A DNA stretch of 64,000 nucleotides, taken from contig QZCP01000040.1 in NCBI GenBank assembly GCA_003956705.1, forward strand, positions 41,935 through 105,934, given 5' to 3'. The notes under the pieces were generated by a model. That model did not search any database, was not told the DNA's origin, and saw only the letters and a program-made list of their open reading frames with translations. This DNA is from Brevipalpus yothersi (Eukaryota; Arthropoda; Arachnida; Trombidiformes; Tenuipalpidae). The translations under genes were made by a program, and so were the position numbers. Below are positions 49,579-63,977 of this stretch, one piece after another (the first letter of the stretch is position 1; every line of letters starts with the position of its first letter).

Positions 49579-51487
49579 GTATTCAGAGGAAAATGTTCCA
49601 AAGGGATGCAAGAAGATGCTGGATGATTTGAGTCACTACAATAGTGTAGATAATCGGTGAGAGTTAGCTTTGTTCCACTTTAAACCCTTCTTCCAACTGT
49701 CTCATAATGATACAATCTTTCTGAATTCCAACATCATCCAGGCAAACGATAAGAATTGAGGTCCCAAAACATAGGTCCCTGGGTCTCTTCTCTACTCACA
49801 AAATATGTACATCTATTGAGCCAGTTAGGAATGATGATCCAGTGAATATTAGAACTGTTATCACGTAATACCATTCAAACACACAGAAAAACCATTCCAA
49901 TGAGGAAGTCAAGTCAAATGTGTGGAATCTTTGGAAAATAAGAAGAGGAAATTTTCTCTCATCATACTTGAGAACATTAAATTCCTTTTTTTCTATTCTC
50001 TCTGTTTCTCTCTGTGAAAATGAAAATTGAGCAAAGTTAAGCTGTAAAAAAAATTCTCTCTTTGAAAAAAGTCAAGATTTATTCTTGCTCTCTTATGACA
50101 CACATAGTTTTTCTCTCTCTTCCTCTTTCTCACTGCTTTGAATTCTTCGAATAAAGAATAAAATAGTAATTCAATTCACAAATTGTCTTATTTACTGAAC
50201 AAATGATTCCTATTCACACACGACCTGATAGTAAAGTACAAAATAATAATAAAGAGAAGAAAAAAAAGATGAGGAAGTAATTCTTTTTTTTTCTTCTTCT
50301 TCTTTTTACACTCACTTATTTTGACTCTCAGAATGTGAATAAGAACAGTTTCTCGCAATTGATACTTAGTATGAAAAAGCTACAAGAAATAGTCATAGTA
50401 GTAGCTGAAAAAGATTCTGGCTCCAAGTAATTCTTCTTCCCATTCTCTTTCCCTTTGGGAAAAAATTGTCAATATTCACTTGGAATTTATATTTCTTCTC
50501 CTTATTTCCCTGTTTCGTGATGAGATTCCATTTGAAGTCATAACGACAAGTAATTCCATTTTAGAGAATCTTTTCTCTCTTCTTACACGTTATTTTCCGA
50601 TGATTTTTTATTTCTAAACAAATTTGCTCACCCATACACAATGCCTGTGTGTGTGACTGAGTACTTTTCTCTAAAAGTTCTGTAATCGACACAACTAGTC
50701 ATCTGAATAAAGTGGTAACAATCTTTTTAAGCTTTGCATTTTGTATAGATAAATACTTTTGAAGACTATTCCATATTCTCGGCTTAGATTATTCTTCTCC
50801 TCCTTTTGATCAGCTCAGTTTAAGGGCTTAAAGTTGAATCTGATCAGATAGAGAATATACAGACACACATGGAAATGAGTAAAAAAGGCAAGATGAACAA
50901 AATTGGTTGCAGGGAATACAATGAATTTCCTCTCTGCTCCCAATTCAGCCTTAATTCGTTGGAATGAGCAAGATAAAAATATTATTAGTCGAATGAGCAC
51001 ATTCGAATATTTCTATATGATCAAACAGAATTGATTAGTAATTCCTGAGTTCAGTCAATTTATATCTGTAGAAATTTTCTCTTCCAAATACTCACTTCCC
51101 ATCGAATGAGAGCTGGATTTGATGGCTGCATTGTATTTATAATGAAAATAATAATAATAATTCACACAAAAAAATGGGGGAAATATTGAGTTTCATGATG
51201 AGAAGTGAATCTTAACTTTGCCAATAAAAATGAAAAATTTTCTCTCTTTTCACACACATTTCAAGAAACACACCATGTACACACATCATGGCCAGTAGTA
51301 TGTGTGTATATGTTCAAGAATCATATCATCATCATGAAAAGGTGATGGCAAAAAGTGGGAAGAAAAAAAACAGGGAGTTGAAAAAGTCATCATCTGAGCT
51401 GTTATATGGATAAAGTCAGGAAATGCAATCAAACTCATCGACATTCATAGCTTTTTTATTTCTCTTTTATGCTTTTGGTATCATTCA

Positions 51488-51494
<7 letters not shown>

Positions 51495-51520
<26 letters not shown>

Positions 51521-51521
51521 T
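51495..51521. repeat. (CT)n array
   Basis: 27 bp of CT. Confidence 0.93.
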
Positions 51522-54296
51522 TCACTATGTGAAGTATTCTCGATATTGCTTGGTAGAAAAAGTAAATGGATGGTATAGATATATACACGGTATGTCGGTA
51601 GCTTATACTGAACTGATTGGGAAGGGGAAATTTTTTCGAGTTCCAGTTTATATACGATAAAAAGAAATAAGATTCTGAGAATTCCATAGTAGTGGGAAGG
51701 AAAAATAAAATCACAGAGAGTGAAAAAAAAAATAAAAGTGGATGAAAACCAATAAGCGATTATAGTGAGGAAAAGAGAAATTGAGTTGAAATGGTATCGA
51801 AGTGAATGGAAAGAAGTGAGGAAGAAAAAAAAACTTGCACTTTAAAGATATACATCTTCGTATTTTATGCAAATACCAGTCATTCTCTTTTACTCGACAT
51901 GAAATCACTTCTCCATCGGTGGATCATTTAAATGCTCAATACATTCTGGTTCTAGTAGTAAAACTCATTCACCATCTAACTATCTCACCAGGAATTCGGC
52001 ATTCAATCGAAAGAAATAGAAGTGAAATAAGTCAATCTAGTTCATTTGGAGAGGGAGAGAGAGAAAAAGTGATAAAAACACGTAGTTTTTTTCCTCTCCA
52101 TTGGAATTCTGTATCAGTCAGAACACACACGCACACGTATGTGAATATATTGAGATGTAAAACCATGCAAATACCCTATCGATTTCTCATTGTTCCACTT
52201 TTCTCCTTTTAATACATGTTTCAATCTGTTGTGACTCTTTTCATTCATTTCTCTCTCTCTCTTTTTCTTTCTCTCACTTTTATCTGCCTCTTTTATTTCG
52301 ATTCAATCCGCTTCTTTTTAATTCAACTGTGAACCCTTGCCGCATGATATACATAAAGTGCAACTGAATTCGTCCGATATGAGGCATCGAAAGCTTGGAG
52401 AGAGAGGAAGAATAACAGTAAAATTTAGAATAGAATCACACCAATAAACAGTCAAGAGAAGAGAAAATTTGGCTCCCAAGAGATGTGATTCAATATACAG
52501 CAAATCGTAGTGTATTCCTCTCTTTCTCGTTCTCTCTCTCTTCCTTCCTCTTTATTCTAAAGTAATCCATCGAAGTTACAATATCTTCTTCTTCTTTTCC
52601 GATGAAATACACTACTCACAGAACTACAATACACTCAGGCTGCATATATTCCGTGTCAACAATTGTTGAAATTGTATATCATACTATCAGATGTCTGCAG
52701 TCATGCAACGAAATATGCATTGTAGTGAGCTACATGCACACTAGTATTGGATGGATAACTCGAGTAGGTAAAGAGAATGAGAGGAAGAGCTGAAAACTGA
52801 AGAATAAGTTCTAGAATTGACAGAGTTCCTCTGGAAAATTGAGCTCTAATCGGGGAAAACTTTTTTCTCTCTTTTTTCACTGAAACCAACAGCTTTCCAG
52901 AAGGAAAAAGGACCGAGAGAGCTGATAAGACTAAAAAAGAGAAAAAAGCTGAATATTTCTGATGTATTTATTCAACCGGAAAGCGATCCCATCAGATTTT
53001 CACGTTTCAAAGTATGCAATCAGTTTCAGTCACCATGAAGGTTTTTCCGATTCCTTCTTCTACGGTGCATGATATCTACTAGAAATCATTCAATCGATGT
53101 ACGAGACTAGAACTGAGTCTTCGCTTATTCGAACTTTTCCTTTCTCTCTGGTTCTCAACGGTTGCACTTATTCAGATCTCTTGGAATCCTAAGACATTGT
53201 GATAATAATAGCCATTAGAATAGCCAATATAATAATGCCTCTATAATCTTCAGACCATGATACTGGGGAAAAGATAGGCTTGGATGGAGTATGAAGAAAA
53301 AATCCTTCAATATTGTTCCATCATCATGTGCTTTTCGGCTAAATACGGGCTTAGCTTTCATATATATATGATAATATTCCTTCCTCACTCTTTTTCGAAG
53401 CGTTTCCATGGAAGGAGAATGAAATGAAGCACGATATTAACTCAGCTATTGAACTTTGATTAAATATGAATGTATTAATTGTTGGGCGTGTCGACAATGA
53501 TTGAGATAATATCATCGATTATAGTTTAGATGTGAATATAGCCTCTAATTTTGTTCAGCTTCATGATGTATATTTCATTAGATTTTCCAATACATCTTCT
53601 TGACTTTTGGTACATGTTATTCTTTTTCTATCACCTACACACACACATACAAAATTATTATCATCATCTTAAGTCCTGGAAGCTAATAACTCAAATGAAT
53701 TGTCTATTGAGTTGAATATTGGATGAAAAAGTGTTTTCCTGCAACTTTTCTTGGGAGAAAAAAAGGAACACTAATCGATGTCTACAGAAAAACACATCAG
53801 GAAAAGGTGTAAAAAACAACAACAAAAATGGAGGAATAAAGTCTGGAAAAAGAGAAAGGGAATACAAGTATCATCAGTCTAAAACTGTCTCCGGTTGTTA
53901 GTAGTTGAGAAAAAAAGTGGTAAAAGTAGAAAGAAAAAATCCCAAAACTCTGCCATCTATTTGCTCAACTGAGGATTAGAACGATCAAGAGAGAGGAAAA
54001 AGGAAGAAAGCAAACGAGAATAAGAAAAAATCTGACATTTCTATTTGGGAGAGTTGAAGAATGATGTGAAAAAAGATGAATCAAAGCTTGCTCTCTACAG
54101 TATACTTGTATTCCTTATTCCTACTCTCACTTGGCACGATACTTTTTTTATTCTTCATCTTTTTCTCTTTCTCTTCCTCTATCCCACCAATGAGACTGGG
54201 AAAGTAATCATAAAAATTTTTGAGTGCCTTACACATAAAAACTTGGTAGTAAGAAGGAGACTTTTCTTCTATTACTCATTGCAGCATAAGAGCCCA

Positions 54297-54320
54297 GAGA
54301 GAGAGAGAGAGAGAGAGAGA
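54297..54320. repeat. (GA)n array
   Basis: 24 bp of GA, 88 bp before a longer array of the same sense. Confidence 0.93.
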
Positions 54321-54404
54321 TCATGATGTGGGTTCAGTTGAATCAAGTATCGTCTTACGCATAAAAATATATATATATAAAAGAAAGAGTGGAAGTAAAC
54401 AGTG

Positions 54405-54408
<4 letters not shown>

Positions 54409-54474
<66 letters not shown>
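54409..54474. repeat. (GA)n array, 66 bp
   Basis: Perfect GA. Confidence 0.96.
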
Positions 54475-54483
<9 letters not shown>

Positions 54484-54723
54484 GCAAAACTCATCATACT
54501 TTAGGATTAGTTTTATGGCCATCTCACTGGAATCGAAAGGCTATATTCCAACACTGCATGTGGACAGTAATGCTGGGTGTGGATATGGAGAAACTGGGTA
54601 TAACATTTGAAGTCATTTGAGAATATTTTCTTCTGAGAGCCTCCAGTAGGAGAGATAGAGATACAGAGAATAAGAGTTTCTCTTGAAAAAGATAGGCTAC
54701 CAATATTTGACCAGATCTTCACA

Positions 54724-54749
54724 TAGACACACACACACACACACACACT
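54724..54749. repeat. (CA)n array
   Basis: About 26 bp of CA. Confidence 0.92.
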
Positions 54750-55697
54750 CAAAAGCATATACATACACCTACACAAATATGATGGCTGATCGATATGTTT
54801 GATGAATGAAATTGAACACGAAAACTTATTCCTTTCATGGACTCAATCTACAAGATAGAAACATTTGATCAGTCAAGCTTATGGAAAGCTTGGTGAGTGA
54901 GAGAGGCAAGAATAAAGAAAGTAGAGAATTTTTTGAAAAAAAACCTCTAAAACATCAAAGTTGGACGAAATGTGATCCTCAGACAAAGATATACCGTCTG
55001 GTAGACAGTGAGACAAAAAAGGGAAAAACAAAAGAATATATATTTATATACATATAATTCCTGATAAAATGAACAAATTTTTCAACATCAAGTTTATACA
55101 AAGCTTTGACCATCAGTTTTTTTTTCTTCCTCTATCTATTGGTGATCTTCTTCAACCGGGATCAACTGAAATGTTTCCAAGCTACTAGAAATATTTTTAC
55201 TCATGTATTCCCATAGAGAAAATATTATCATCATATGTAAGCTAAAAAACAAAGCTTTTTCTCATCTATCGAACGCCCACCAGGTCATGAAGATTTTTTC
55301 TTTATTTCTTGGCTCTTTTTCTACTCTTTGCCTCTGTCTCATGATAAGAGGAGATAGAACTCATCAAATGAGAGAGCTCATCATCATTCAGATGAATTCG
55401 ATCGATAGAGGAGCAAAAGAGAAAGAGGATTCCAAAAAGATCCAGACGATATTCCGCCCTGTTTAATACTGATCCACTATGCTGAGCCAATTAATCGCTA
55501 AGCATATATAACTTATCTAGTTTTATAGCATTATGAATTAAGATCACTGTCATGGGCTTCTCATTTAGGGAGAAAGCTGATGATCTAGTGAAAAATTCAA
55601 TACGAAAAGATCATCCATGAGCACTTGCAGCATTTTGGTAGAACAATTTACCTCAGATACATCACATTCCATCAGATATTGAGCTAGTTGATAGAAA

Positions 55698-55700
<3 letters not shown>

Positions 55701-55728
<28 letters not shown>
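55701..55728. repeat. (CT)n array
   Basis: 28 bp of CT. Confidence 0.93.
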
Positions 55729-55732
<4 letters not shown>

Positions 55733-57752
55733 ATCTCTTTCTATCTTGGTTATAGGAAAACTTGATACACATGAAATGAAACTGCTTTTTATCATCAAAT
55801 TTCCCTGGGAATATGGTCCCAGTATTTTTACATTTACATGATAAAGTTCGAGTCTATTCGATTTAATGTATTTTGTCGATTCAAATCAGTTGAATGGCAT
55901 AATTTAGGGTTATTGATTTCCATAATCTTGGGTAACACTTTTGGATTACCTCTCACATCTCACATTTATTTGATATTTTCTTGTGGAATGAGCAAAAAAA
56001 TAAAAGGTAAAGAGTTCAATCAATAAGAATATAATCACTTTCGCAGGGTTGAAATGAATCTAAATTGAATAGGGTTTTCCTTATCTGCCACCAGAATTAT
56101 TCTATCTCACACTTACTTCTCCTGCTATTACATGGAATATTATCATTTATGTTTGCATGAAATATGGCTGAAATTAGGTTTAAGGAAATTATTCTCACTT
56201 TCTCTCCATTCTTCCAGCAGTAGTAAAAGGTTTGTCTGAATAGTTTGTGAATAAGCTCCACGTTCTTTCATTAAAGAGCTCCAAAAGCACTGCTGTGAGC
56301 GAAAAAAAGGTGGAAGAAAATATTCTGGTGGCCATTTAATCATAATCATTTAGTAGCTAAAGAGTTCCGCATTACAGTTACTCTAAAGCAGTGATGAAAA
56401 AGGAAATTCTGGGGTCAGATAAAGGAGAGAGAGTCATTTTGGGTATAAAATATTATTCCAGTCTGGTATATTATGGGCATAGAAACATATACTCATTGAC
56501 CAGAACGAGTTGCTGTGGAATTTATTGAAATTGATTGGTCTCTCACGCTTTGAGCATAAAATTGCTGGGAAAAGAATTGCAAGATGGTAAGTGATTATCT
56601 GGTAAATGTTTTGAATTTCCTGAATTTTAATGTCTCCATTCTACGATTCATGGTGTGTATGTGTTCATGTCAATTAGTGTAATGCGTTGGGCAAAAAAAG
56701 AGTCTATCTTCCTCTAATAATTTTGATGATGATAAAACAAAAAGAAAGCATTCTTGGTTAGCTAATTTTTCTACTCTATCGTCAAAATATTCGTCTAAAT
56801 TGATTAAACTTGTTCATCGTTATCGAATGGGTTTTCATATTAGCTATTTGAATTCAATGTATAACATTGAGATACGTTTCATCAGAGAGACTTCAAAAAC
56901 ATAATAACATGCGAAAACTTTTCAATTTCAAACTTTCAATGTTATTAAATTGACTTTGTGCTCAATATTGTCATGAATCGATAGCTGAACAAAGGATAGA
57001 ATATCTTTCACGTTGTGTAGCAGCCATTCTTTTCCAAACGAAATACTGTGTCCATTTGTCTGTCCCTCGGAAAACTTTTGTCTCCCAAACTGTATTCTGT
57101 TTACACTAGAACAATGATGTGGAGAGCTGAAGATAGAAGGTAGATAGCAAAAACGAAAGAATAGTCGATAAAGTGGAGAATCTTGCTGTATTCTCTCTTT
57201 CCACATCTGCTTGAATGACAATTCAAAATAATATCGGTAAGTGAGGTAGCAGAAAAGTGTTTAAGAGGCGAATCGATAAAACGAAATACGATTTCAAAAG
57301 GTTATGTATGCTTGAGATGCATACAAGCAAAGCGAAGATGCGAATAAGAGAAGAAAGAGAAAGAGAGGGAGAGAAAGATATTCCTCTTAGTGGGAATTCA
57401 GTGCACTGTAAGAAGTTGCATTCTTACTTGTTAGAATACGGGGAAGAACTTTGCTCTAGTGCCATGAGAATAGTAAAGTAGGGGATAAAAGTAAGGCGAT
57501 AGAAGCAAAATAATAATGGGAAGCTTTTCGATGCTATTCCAATTGATGCTAGCCAACTAAGCTTGCATACAGATAGTGAAACTTGCACACACATGATTTG
57601 CAAAAAGGCAAGTAACACTATTCCATCATGTAAGAGCATCCTTGAAAGATGTGAGTGTATATATATATGTATATGTTTAAGGGAATAAGAGAGGAAAAGC
57701 AGTATGGAGATTGAGGCAAATCAAATTGGATTCTTCGCGCTTTACCTTCTAT

Positions 57753-57828
<76 letters not shown>
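57753..57828. repeat. (CT)n array, 76 bp with interruptions
   Basis: CT broken by TTT near 57770 and again at the end; all pyrimidine. Confidence 0.95.
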
Positions 57829-58095
57829 AACTGCAAATTGTCCACTGATGTTCTTTCTCCATCTGCTATTTTGCCTTTCAAATCTTATCCTCACCAAACA
57901 TTCTATTCACACCAGACATTCTTTCTTCGCTCTCTCTCTCTCTACCTATTTTCTGTCACACTCTTAGAATAAAATACTGAAACCATTCGCCAGTCTCATG
58001 AATTTATCTCACCTCTTTTTTCCTTATTTTCCACTTAAGTATATACAATATTCTACTCACTTTATCGAAGAATTCGCTAGATTCACACTTTATAT

Positions 58096-58100
<5 letters not shown>

Positions 58101-58135
<35 letters not shown>
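58101..58135. repeat. (CT)n array
   Basis: 35 bp of CT. Confidence 0.94.
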
Positions 58136-58141
<6 letters not shown>

Positions 58142-59495
58142 TTGTGTTGTGTTGGGAAACTCAGAGTTTCAAATTCGCTTTTGAAAATGTACACAATTAA
58201 TAGGTTCAGACGGATTGAATATTGCAACATGAAATTCATACTTTTGATTTTCTCTCCCCTTGTCCTTCAGTTTTCTCCAACCATCATGGTAGACAAATAA
58301 GGATAGAGAAGAGAGAGCAAAAAAAAAGCGCAATCCATATAATTCCGAATTCTTAGGAAATTTAGCTGTGAAAGATGGTCGTATAAAACTCAATACTCAT
58401 CTTAATTAAAGAGCAATTAGAATAAATTTCCATGAAATTTCACCCTAAATTTAGATATTTTCAAGGAACTGGCACTAATTTGAGAAAATAACCGAGATTT
58501 TGTGTGAACTTAGATGGATAAATTATGAGCTTCAAGATTATAAAGTAACTCCACTTGCTCATGATCCCCTACGCCTGGCATCTTGAAAACCTCAAGAGAG
58601 TTATGCTCACATATGAATAAGAAAATGAATTTTTTAACAGTATGTCGGCCCCATCTTCGAAGTATAAGACTGCTCGCTTTTGCTCTACATAAATTGGAGT
58701 GTCATAAGCAATTTGTATGGCCAAAAAGGTAGCATAGGTTTGAAAAGTTATAAAGTATCACTTTTTTGAGCCACTTTACAGTTTTAGAAACAATATTCCA
58801 ATATTTTCTTTTCTCACTTAGATTGAGAATAAATGAGAATTGAGGAATCCTCAATCCATAGAGATTCGAGTTGATCGATATCTAACATGGTAGCTCGATT
58901 GGTCTAGATAACTGAGGATCTCTCTCTCTCCCTCTTTTCAGCTAATATGAGAGGAAGACAGAGAGAAAAGAGATATAAAGAATATAAAGGTGAACAAAAG
59001 AATCTATTGGGAACTTTTTGTCTTGTATCTTTCGTCTTCCTCCTTGCCTTCTCTCCCTCTTCCAACTGATCATCTCATCATCAACTAGCAAGGTGACAAA
59101 GCATCCAGAACAATAACAATATTTCAATTTCTATCCTATCAGAGCTTACTCAGATTCTTAGAGCCGGTAGTAGTTGTACTGTTTTTTCTTGTGAAGGAAG
59201 CAATTTCCTCTGATTTCGTCTCTCTCTTCACTGTGTATTCCCGCTTATTCTCATTTTTTATTCTTTCCTCTCTTTGGAGTAATCTTTTTTCTACCATATA
59301 CCAGTCTCTTTCACTCTCACTCGTTTTTTATATGATTTCTTTTTTCTCTTTTTTTCCTGGAACCAGAGCATTTTGTTGGAGACCTATTTATGACTCCAGG
59401 GCTGAATCCATGTGTGTATGTGTGCGTATCATTGCCATTGAATTTTTGCACATAGACCCACATGTACGGCAATATAGACAATTGCACAAGAGTGT

Positions 59496-59499
<4 letters not shown>

Positions 59500-59551
<52 letters not shown>
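59500..59551. repeat. (GA)n array
   Basis: 52 bp of AG. Confidence 0.95.
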
Positions 59552-59555
<4 letters not shown>

Positions 59556-60679
59556 AAGTGTGACAACGAGTGGATGTGTTGACTTGAAACAAGAAGAAAA
59601 GGCAGTCAATTATGGTTAAGCCTGGTAAAGCACATAGACTATAATCATCACAATTGAACGCTAGCAGTGTTACCAAATCAGTTGAGAAGCTTTTGAAATG
59701 GGTGAAGAAAGAATAAAAAGCGAAAGAGTTGTCAATGATGGTCAAATGTGTGTGTGGGAAAAGCTGTTAGATTTATTTCGATGGAATAAGAAAAAGAGTA
59801 AATGTGTACTCGGTAGACACATTTTGTAGGTGACATAGAAGAAAAATAGGTGGAATATTTTAGATATTTTTTGTTGTCGCTTATAGAACCCTGTTCCTGG
59901 GGAATGGATCGTTTCAATAGCAGATTAAGCCTGATGAGTTTTTCTTCTTCTATTGTTACAGCTATACAAGGACAAAAATGTAGGAAAAATAAAACAAAAG
60001 ATGAGCAATCTAGAAAAAATCCAGGAATATTTGCAAGAATAATAATAATAATGAAACATTAAATTGAACTTACAACAAATGGATGGAACAAAAAATCTCA
60101 ACAATAGAATGTAGAACAATGTTAACAAAAAATGCTTGAAGCAAAACAACAAAATTGTCCAAGATTCCTCAAGTCAAAATGTCCATTGCCTCCTCGTAAT
60201 ATGAGAAGAGGTTCACAATTCGCGGATGACCATGTCCAAAAGCTGGGACAGTATTTAGGGAACTTAAACGCAAAAAATAAAGCAATAAGGTTCTCATCTT
60301 GACAATTATTCAGTGGAGAGTATCAATTTTAATCATCTCATTATTGAACGCATTTGAAGCTGTTACAGTGTGTTACAGTGTCGGAAAATTGCACTACCTC
60401 ATCTTATGTTGATATATTTTGACATCTAGATGTGTTACAAAGTTGAATCGAGAAAAATGATTCTCTAAAATTTGTGTCATACAATAATAGTTGTGAGATT
60501 GCAAGCTTCTAGAGAAACTGAGGATCACTTTTGAGGTTCCTTTTTCCTGGAAAACCACTTACCGGGCAATACCTACACACATACACCTACAATACACTAA
60601 ACACGACAGTAACTTGTCCATCCATCGATCTTGAGCATAAAAATACACACACATACACTTCCCATGTAACCATGAAATC

Positions 60680-60683
<4 letters not shown>

Positions 60684-60735
<52 letters not shown>
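60684..60735. repeat. (CT)n array, left of gap
   Basis: 52 bp of near-perfect CT running into the gap at 60736. Confidence 0.95.
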
Positions 60736-61600
60736 NNNNNNNNNNNNNNNNNNNNNNNNNNNNNNNNNNNNNNNNNNNNNNNNNNNNNNNNNNNNNNNNN
60801 NNNNNNNNNNNNNNNNNNNNNNNNNNNNNNNNNNNNNNNNNNNNNNNNNNNNNNNNNNNNNNNNNNNNNNNNNNNNNNNNNNNNNNNNNNNNNNNNNNNN
60901 NNNNNNNNNNNNNNNNNNNNNNNNNNNNNNNNNNNNNNNNNNNNNNNNNNNNNNNNNNNNNNNNNNNNNNNNNNNNNNNNNNNNNNNNNNNNNNNNNNNN
61001 NNNNNNNNNNNNNNNNNNNNNNNNNNNNNNNNNNNNNNNNNNNNNNNNNNNNNNNNNNNNNNNNNNNNNNNNNNNNNNNNNNNNNNNNNNNNNNNNNNNN
61101 NNNNNNNNNNNNNNNNNNNNNNNNNNNNNNNNNNNNNNNNNNNNNNNNNNNNNNNNNNNNNNNNNNNNNNNNNNNNNNNNNNNNNNNNNNNNNNNNNNNN
61201 NNNNNNNNNNNNNNNNNNNNNNNNNNNNNNNNNNNNNNNNNNNNNNNNNNNNNNNNNNNNNNNNNNNNNNNNNNNNNNNNNNNNNNNNNNNNNNNNNNNN
61301 NNNNNNNNNNNNNNNNNNNNNNNNNNNNNNNNNNNNNNNNNNNNNNNNNNNNNNNNNNNNNNNNNNNNNNNNNNNNNNNNNNNNNNNNNNNNNNNNNNNN
61401 NNNNNNNNNNNNNNNNNNNNNNNNNNNNNNNNNNNNNNNNNNNNNNNNNNNNNNNNNNNNNNNNNNNNNNNNNNNNNNNNNNNNNNNNNNNNNNNNNNNN
61501 NNNNNNNNNNNNNNNNNNNNNNNNNNNNNNNNNNNNNNNNNNNNNNNNNNNNNNNNNNNNNNNNNNNNNNNNNNNNNNNNNNNNNNNNNNNNNNNNNNNN
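60736..61600. other. Assembly gap (865 N) inside a (CT)n array
   Basis: Run of N with (CT)n immediately on both sides (60684-60735 and 61601-61662). The gap is probably one long or several adjacent CT arrays that could not be assembled. Confidence 0.99.

Positions 61601-61662
<62 letters not shown>
61601..61662. repeat. (CT)n array, right of gap
   Basis: About 62 bp of CT continuing out of the gap in the same orientation as the left side. Confidence 0.95.
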
Positions 61663-61668
<6 letters not shown>

Positions 61669-62710
61669 CTAGTGATACAATCAGAGATGAACTGAGAGAA
61701 TGCTCAAGAAGTGGGGAGGAGAGAGAAAGGCCAGTTGGTATGAGCTGGACAATTACGGTATCGGATTGATTTCTTAAACATCATCATCAACGCCGCTCAC
61801 TATCAGTAGCAATAACATGGTGATGGTGATGTTGTATATCGCTGATTTAGGAAGAGGGAGAATCTATTGGGAAATGGAAATGGAAATGGAAAGAGAAGAG
61901 AAGAGAAAGAAGAGAAAGCAAGAAGGAGAAGCTTCTAAATCGCCTCTTTTTTCTCTCTTAGCTAGCTTCTTTTGATGTGCTAAGGATTGCACAAGAGATC
62001 CAGCTTGATATTCCAAAGAAGTGAAGATCAAGAAAAAATAGCTGTGATCGAGATTCTGAATAGTATGGAGAGAAAAAAAGAAAGATGGAAGCATAGAATC
62101 ATGGAGTATTAGTAGGATTGGGAGTATAGCGTCGATGTGTATCTGTGTGTTTGTGTGTTTCAGTCCGAAGCAAGTAATGAGACTGTAAAAATGGTGGGAA
62201 TAGGAGAAGATATCTTCTATCACAGAATTGGAGCATGAAAAGCTTGAGAATAAAATTGAAGACAAAAGAGTGGTTCACCAGAATAAAGCTGAGAAAAGAT
62301 GGTTCTAAGTTCAAAATAGACAATACATAGGTGTATAAAATGATAAGATAGAGTGGAAGAGAGAGAGAGAGAATGTGAAATATTCGTTGTATCAAGATAA
62401 ATATCACACAAAAAGAAAGAACAGTGAGTGAAAAGTGTTAGAGGTAAGTAAAAGAGTGAGAAGTTTTATTTTTGAAAGAAAAAAGAGAGACAAAGACATT
62501 ATGCCTGGAGCTGATCTTATATATTTTATTCCATTCTTCCCGGTATTCTATCATTGAGCAATCCTGGTGCCACTTAATTCTCTTGCTGTCTCACTATTTT
62601 TCTCCTTTTCTACCTCACTTTGGTGTCAAAATAGATCGAAAGTTCCTATTTCCCATGGTAGATGCAGATAATTGATTGTCAGAATCGAAAAAAATGGAGC
62701 AAACATACGG

Positions 62711-62711
<1 letters not shown>

Positions 62712-62747
<36 letters not shown>
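62712..62747. repeat. (GA)n array
   Basis: 36 bp of AG followed by more purine-rich sequence. Confidence 0.94.
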
Positions 62748-62749
<2 letters not shown>

Positions 62750-63931
62750 GAGAGAGGAGAAGATGGAAAAGAGAAAAGATGGAAGATAGAGAGGAGAAGA
62801 AACTGATGAGCAGGTTATACTGACATTCGAGTAGTGGATGTCGTATGAAATAGCATCATGAGTGGAAAAAACTAGTCAAGATAAAAATCGGTAACAAAAG
62901 CAAGATTCTCTGTGTGTGTACGTATATTCTGTATCCTTTCCTTTTGAACACTGATCGCTCAGATTCACAAAAGAAGATTCCGTCAACCAAGCTAATCCAT
63001 GAGCCACTCAGATTGCAGAAGGAATAGAGAGGAATAGAGAGAGAAAAAGAAGCAGAGAGACAGAAACACAAACACAAAACTACAATGTCTCCATACACAC
63101 CAAACAAAAACGAAAAACAAGCATCCCAAATGCTTGAAAGAACAAGAGAAGTGGTAATTTTCAGCTCATTACAAACTTTTATCTGACATTTTGAGGCTAA
63201 GAAAGAAGTACATTCAGTACTAAAAGGGCGCTATATATGTGAGTATATAACATGGAGAGATAGATTTTCTCGTTCTCAGTCTTTCTTTTTCCCCTGTTTC
63301 TATCTCACTATTTTGGGTCTTATATTGAAAATGAAAGGATCTTAAACACTCAAGGGATCAAAGAACTACTTGCCTCGTCAAGTATCTAGGGTAAACTTTT
63401 CGTTCCTTCTTTCTCTATGTGCGTATTTTGCTCCTAATCTAATCTGAATCGATCTAATCAAAGCTTAAGGCACCAAAAAGAGGCGCTAAAACTCAATAAG
63501 ATGAGTCTAATCTGTAAAATATCAGAGAGCAACAAGCTTACACAGTGGACATTGAAGGTTTCTACCCTCAACATGTGCATATCAAATTTTTTCTTTCCAC
63601 CTGATTCTTCTAGTAACTAATCGATAGAGAGAAAAAAAGGTTCATTGTGGTGAAAATAGTATAAAGTCATATCCGAATCAATGTTACACGCATATATATA
63701 ATAATAATAATAGTTGTCACTCATTAAATTGTTGCTCCGATTTATTGCTCTTTCCTTTTTCTCTCTTCGCCACTATCTCATCAATATCATCTTTCCCACT
63801 ACTATCATTTGTCATCCTACTTTTGCAAGTACTCCCTCAATTTATTGATTATTTTAGAAGTGTCCACAGAATCATTATCTGTGTTATTCATGCTCATGTA
63901 AGCAATAGCATCATGGGAAACGTGGATTGAT

Positions 63932-63936
<5 letters not shown>

Positions 63937-63973
<37 letters not shown>
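63937..63973. repeat. (GA)n array
   Basis: 37 bp of GA near the window end. Confidence 0.94.

Positions 63974-63977
<4 letters not shown>

Larger units (their letters stand above)
48557..60683. other. Non-coding stretch
   Basis: No supportable gene. GA/CT arrays as listed. Array-poor blocks at about 49.6-51.4, 55.8-57.3 and 58.3-58.9 kb hold only short frames without family resemblance. Confidence 0.5.

Noticed and set aside
59191..59745. 142-residue frames on both strands
   Set aside because: Both cross the GA array at 59500-59551 and consist of simple-repeat translation plus unrelated flanks.
60531..61769. Long frame spanning the second gap
   Set aside because: Only open because N codons are not stops and CT repeats lack stops.
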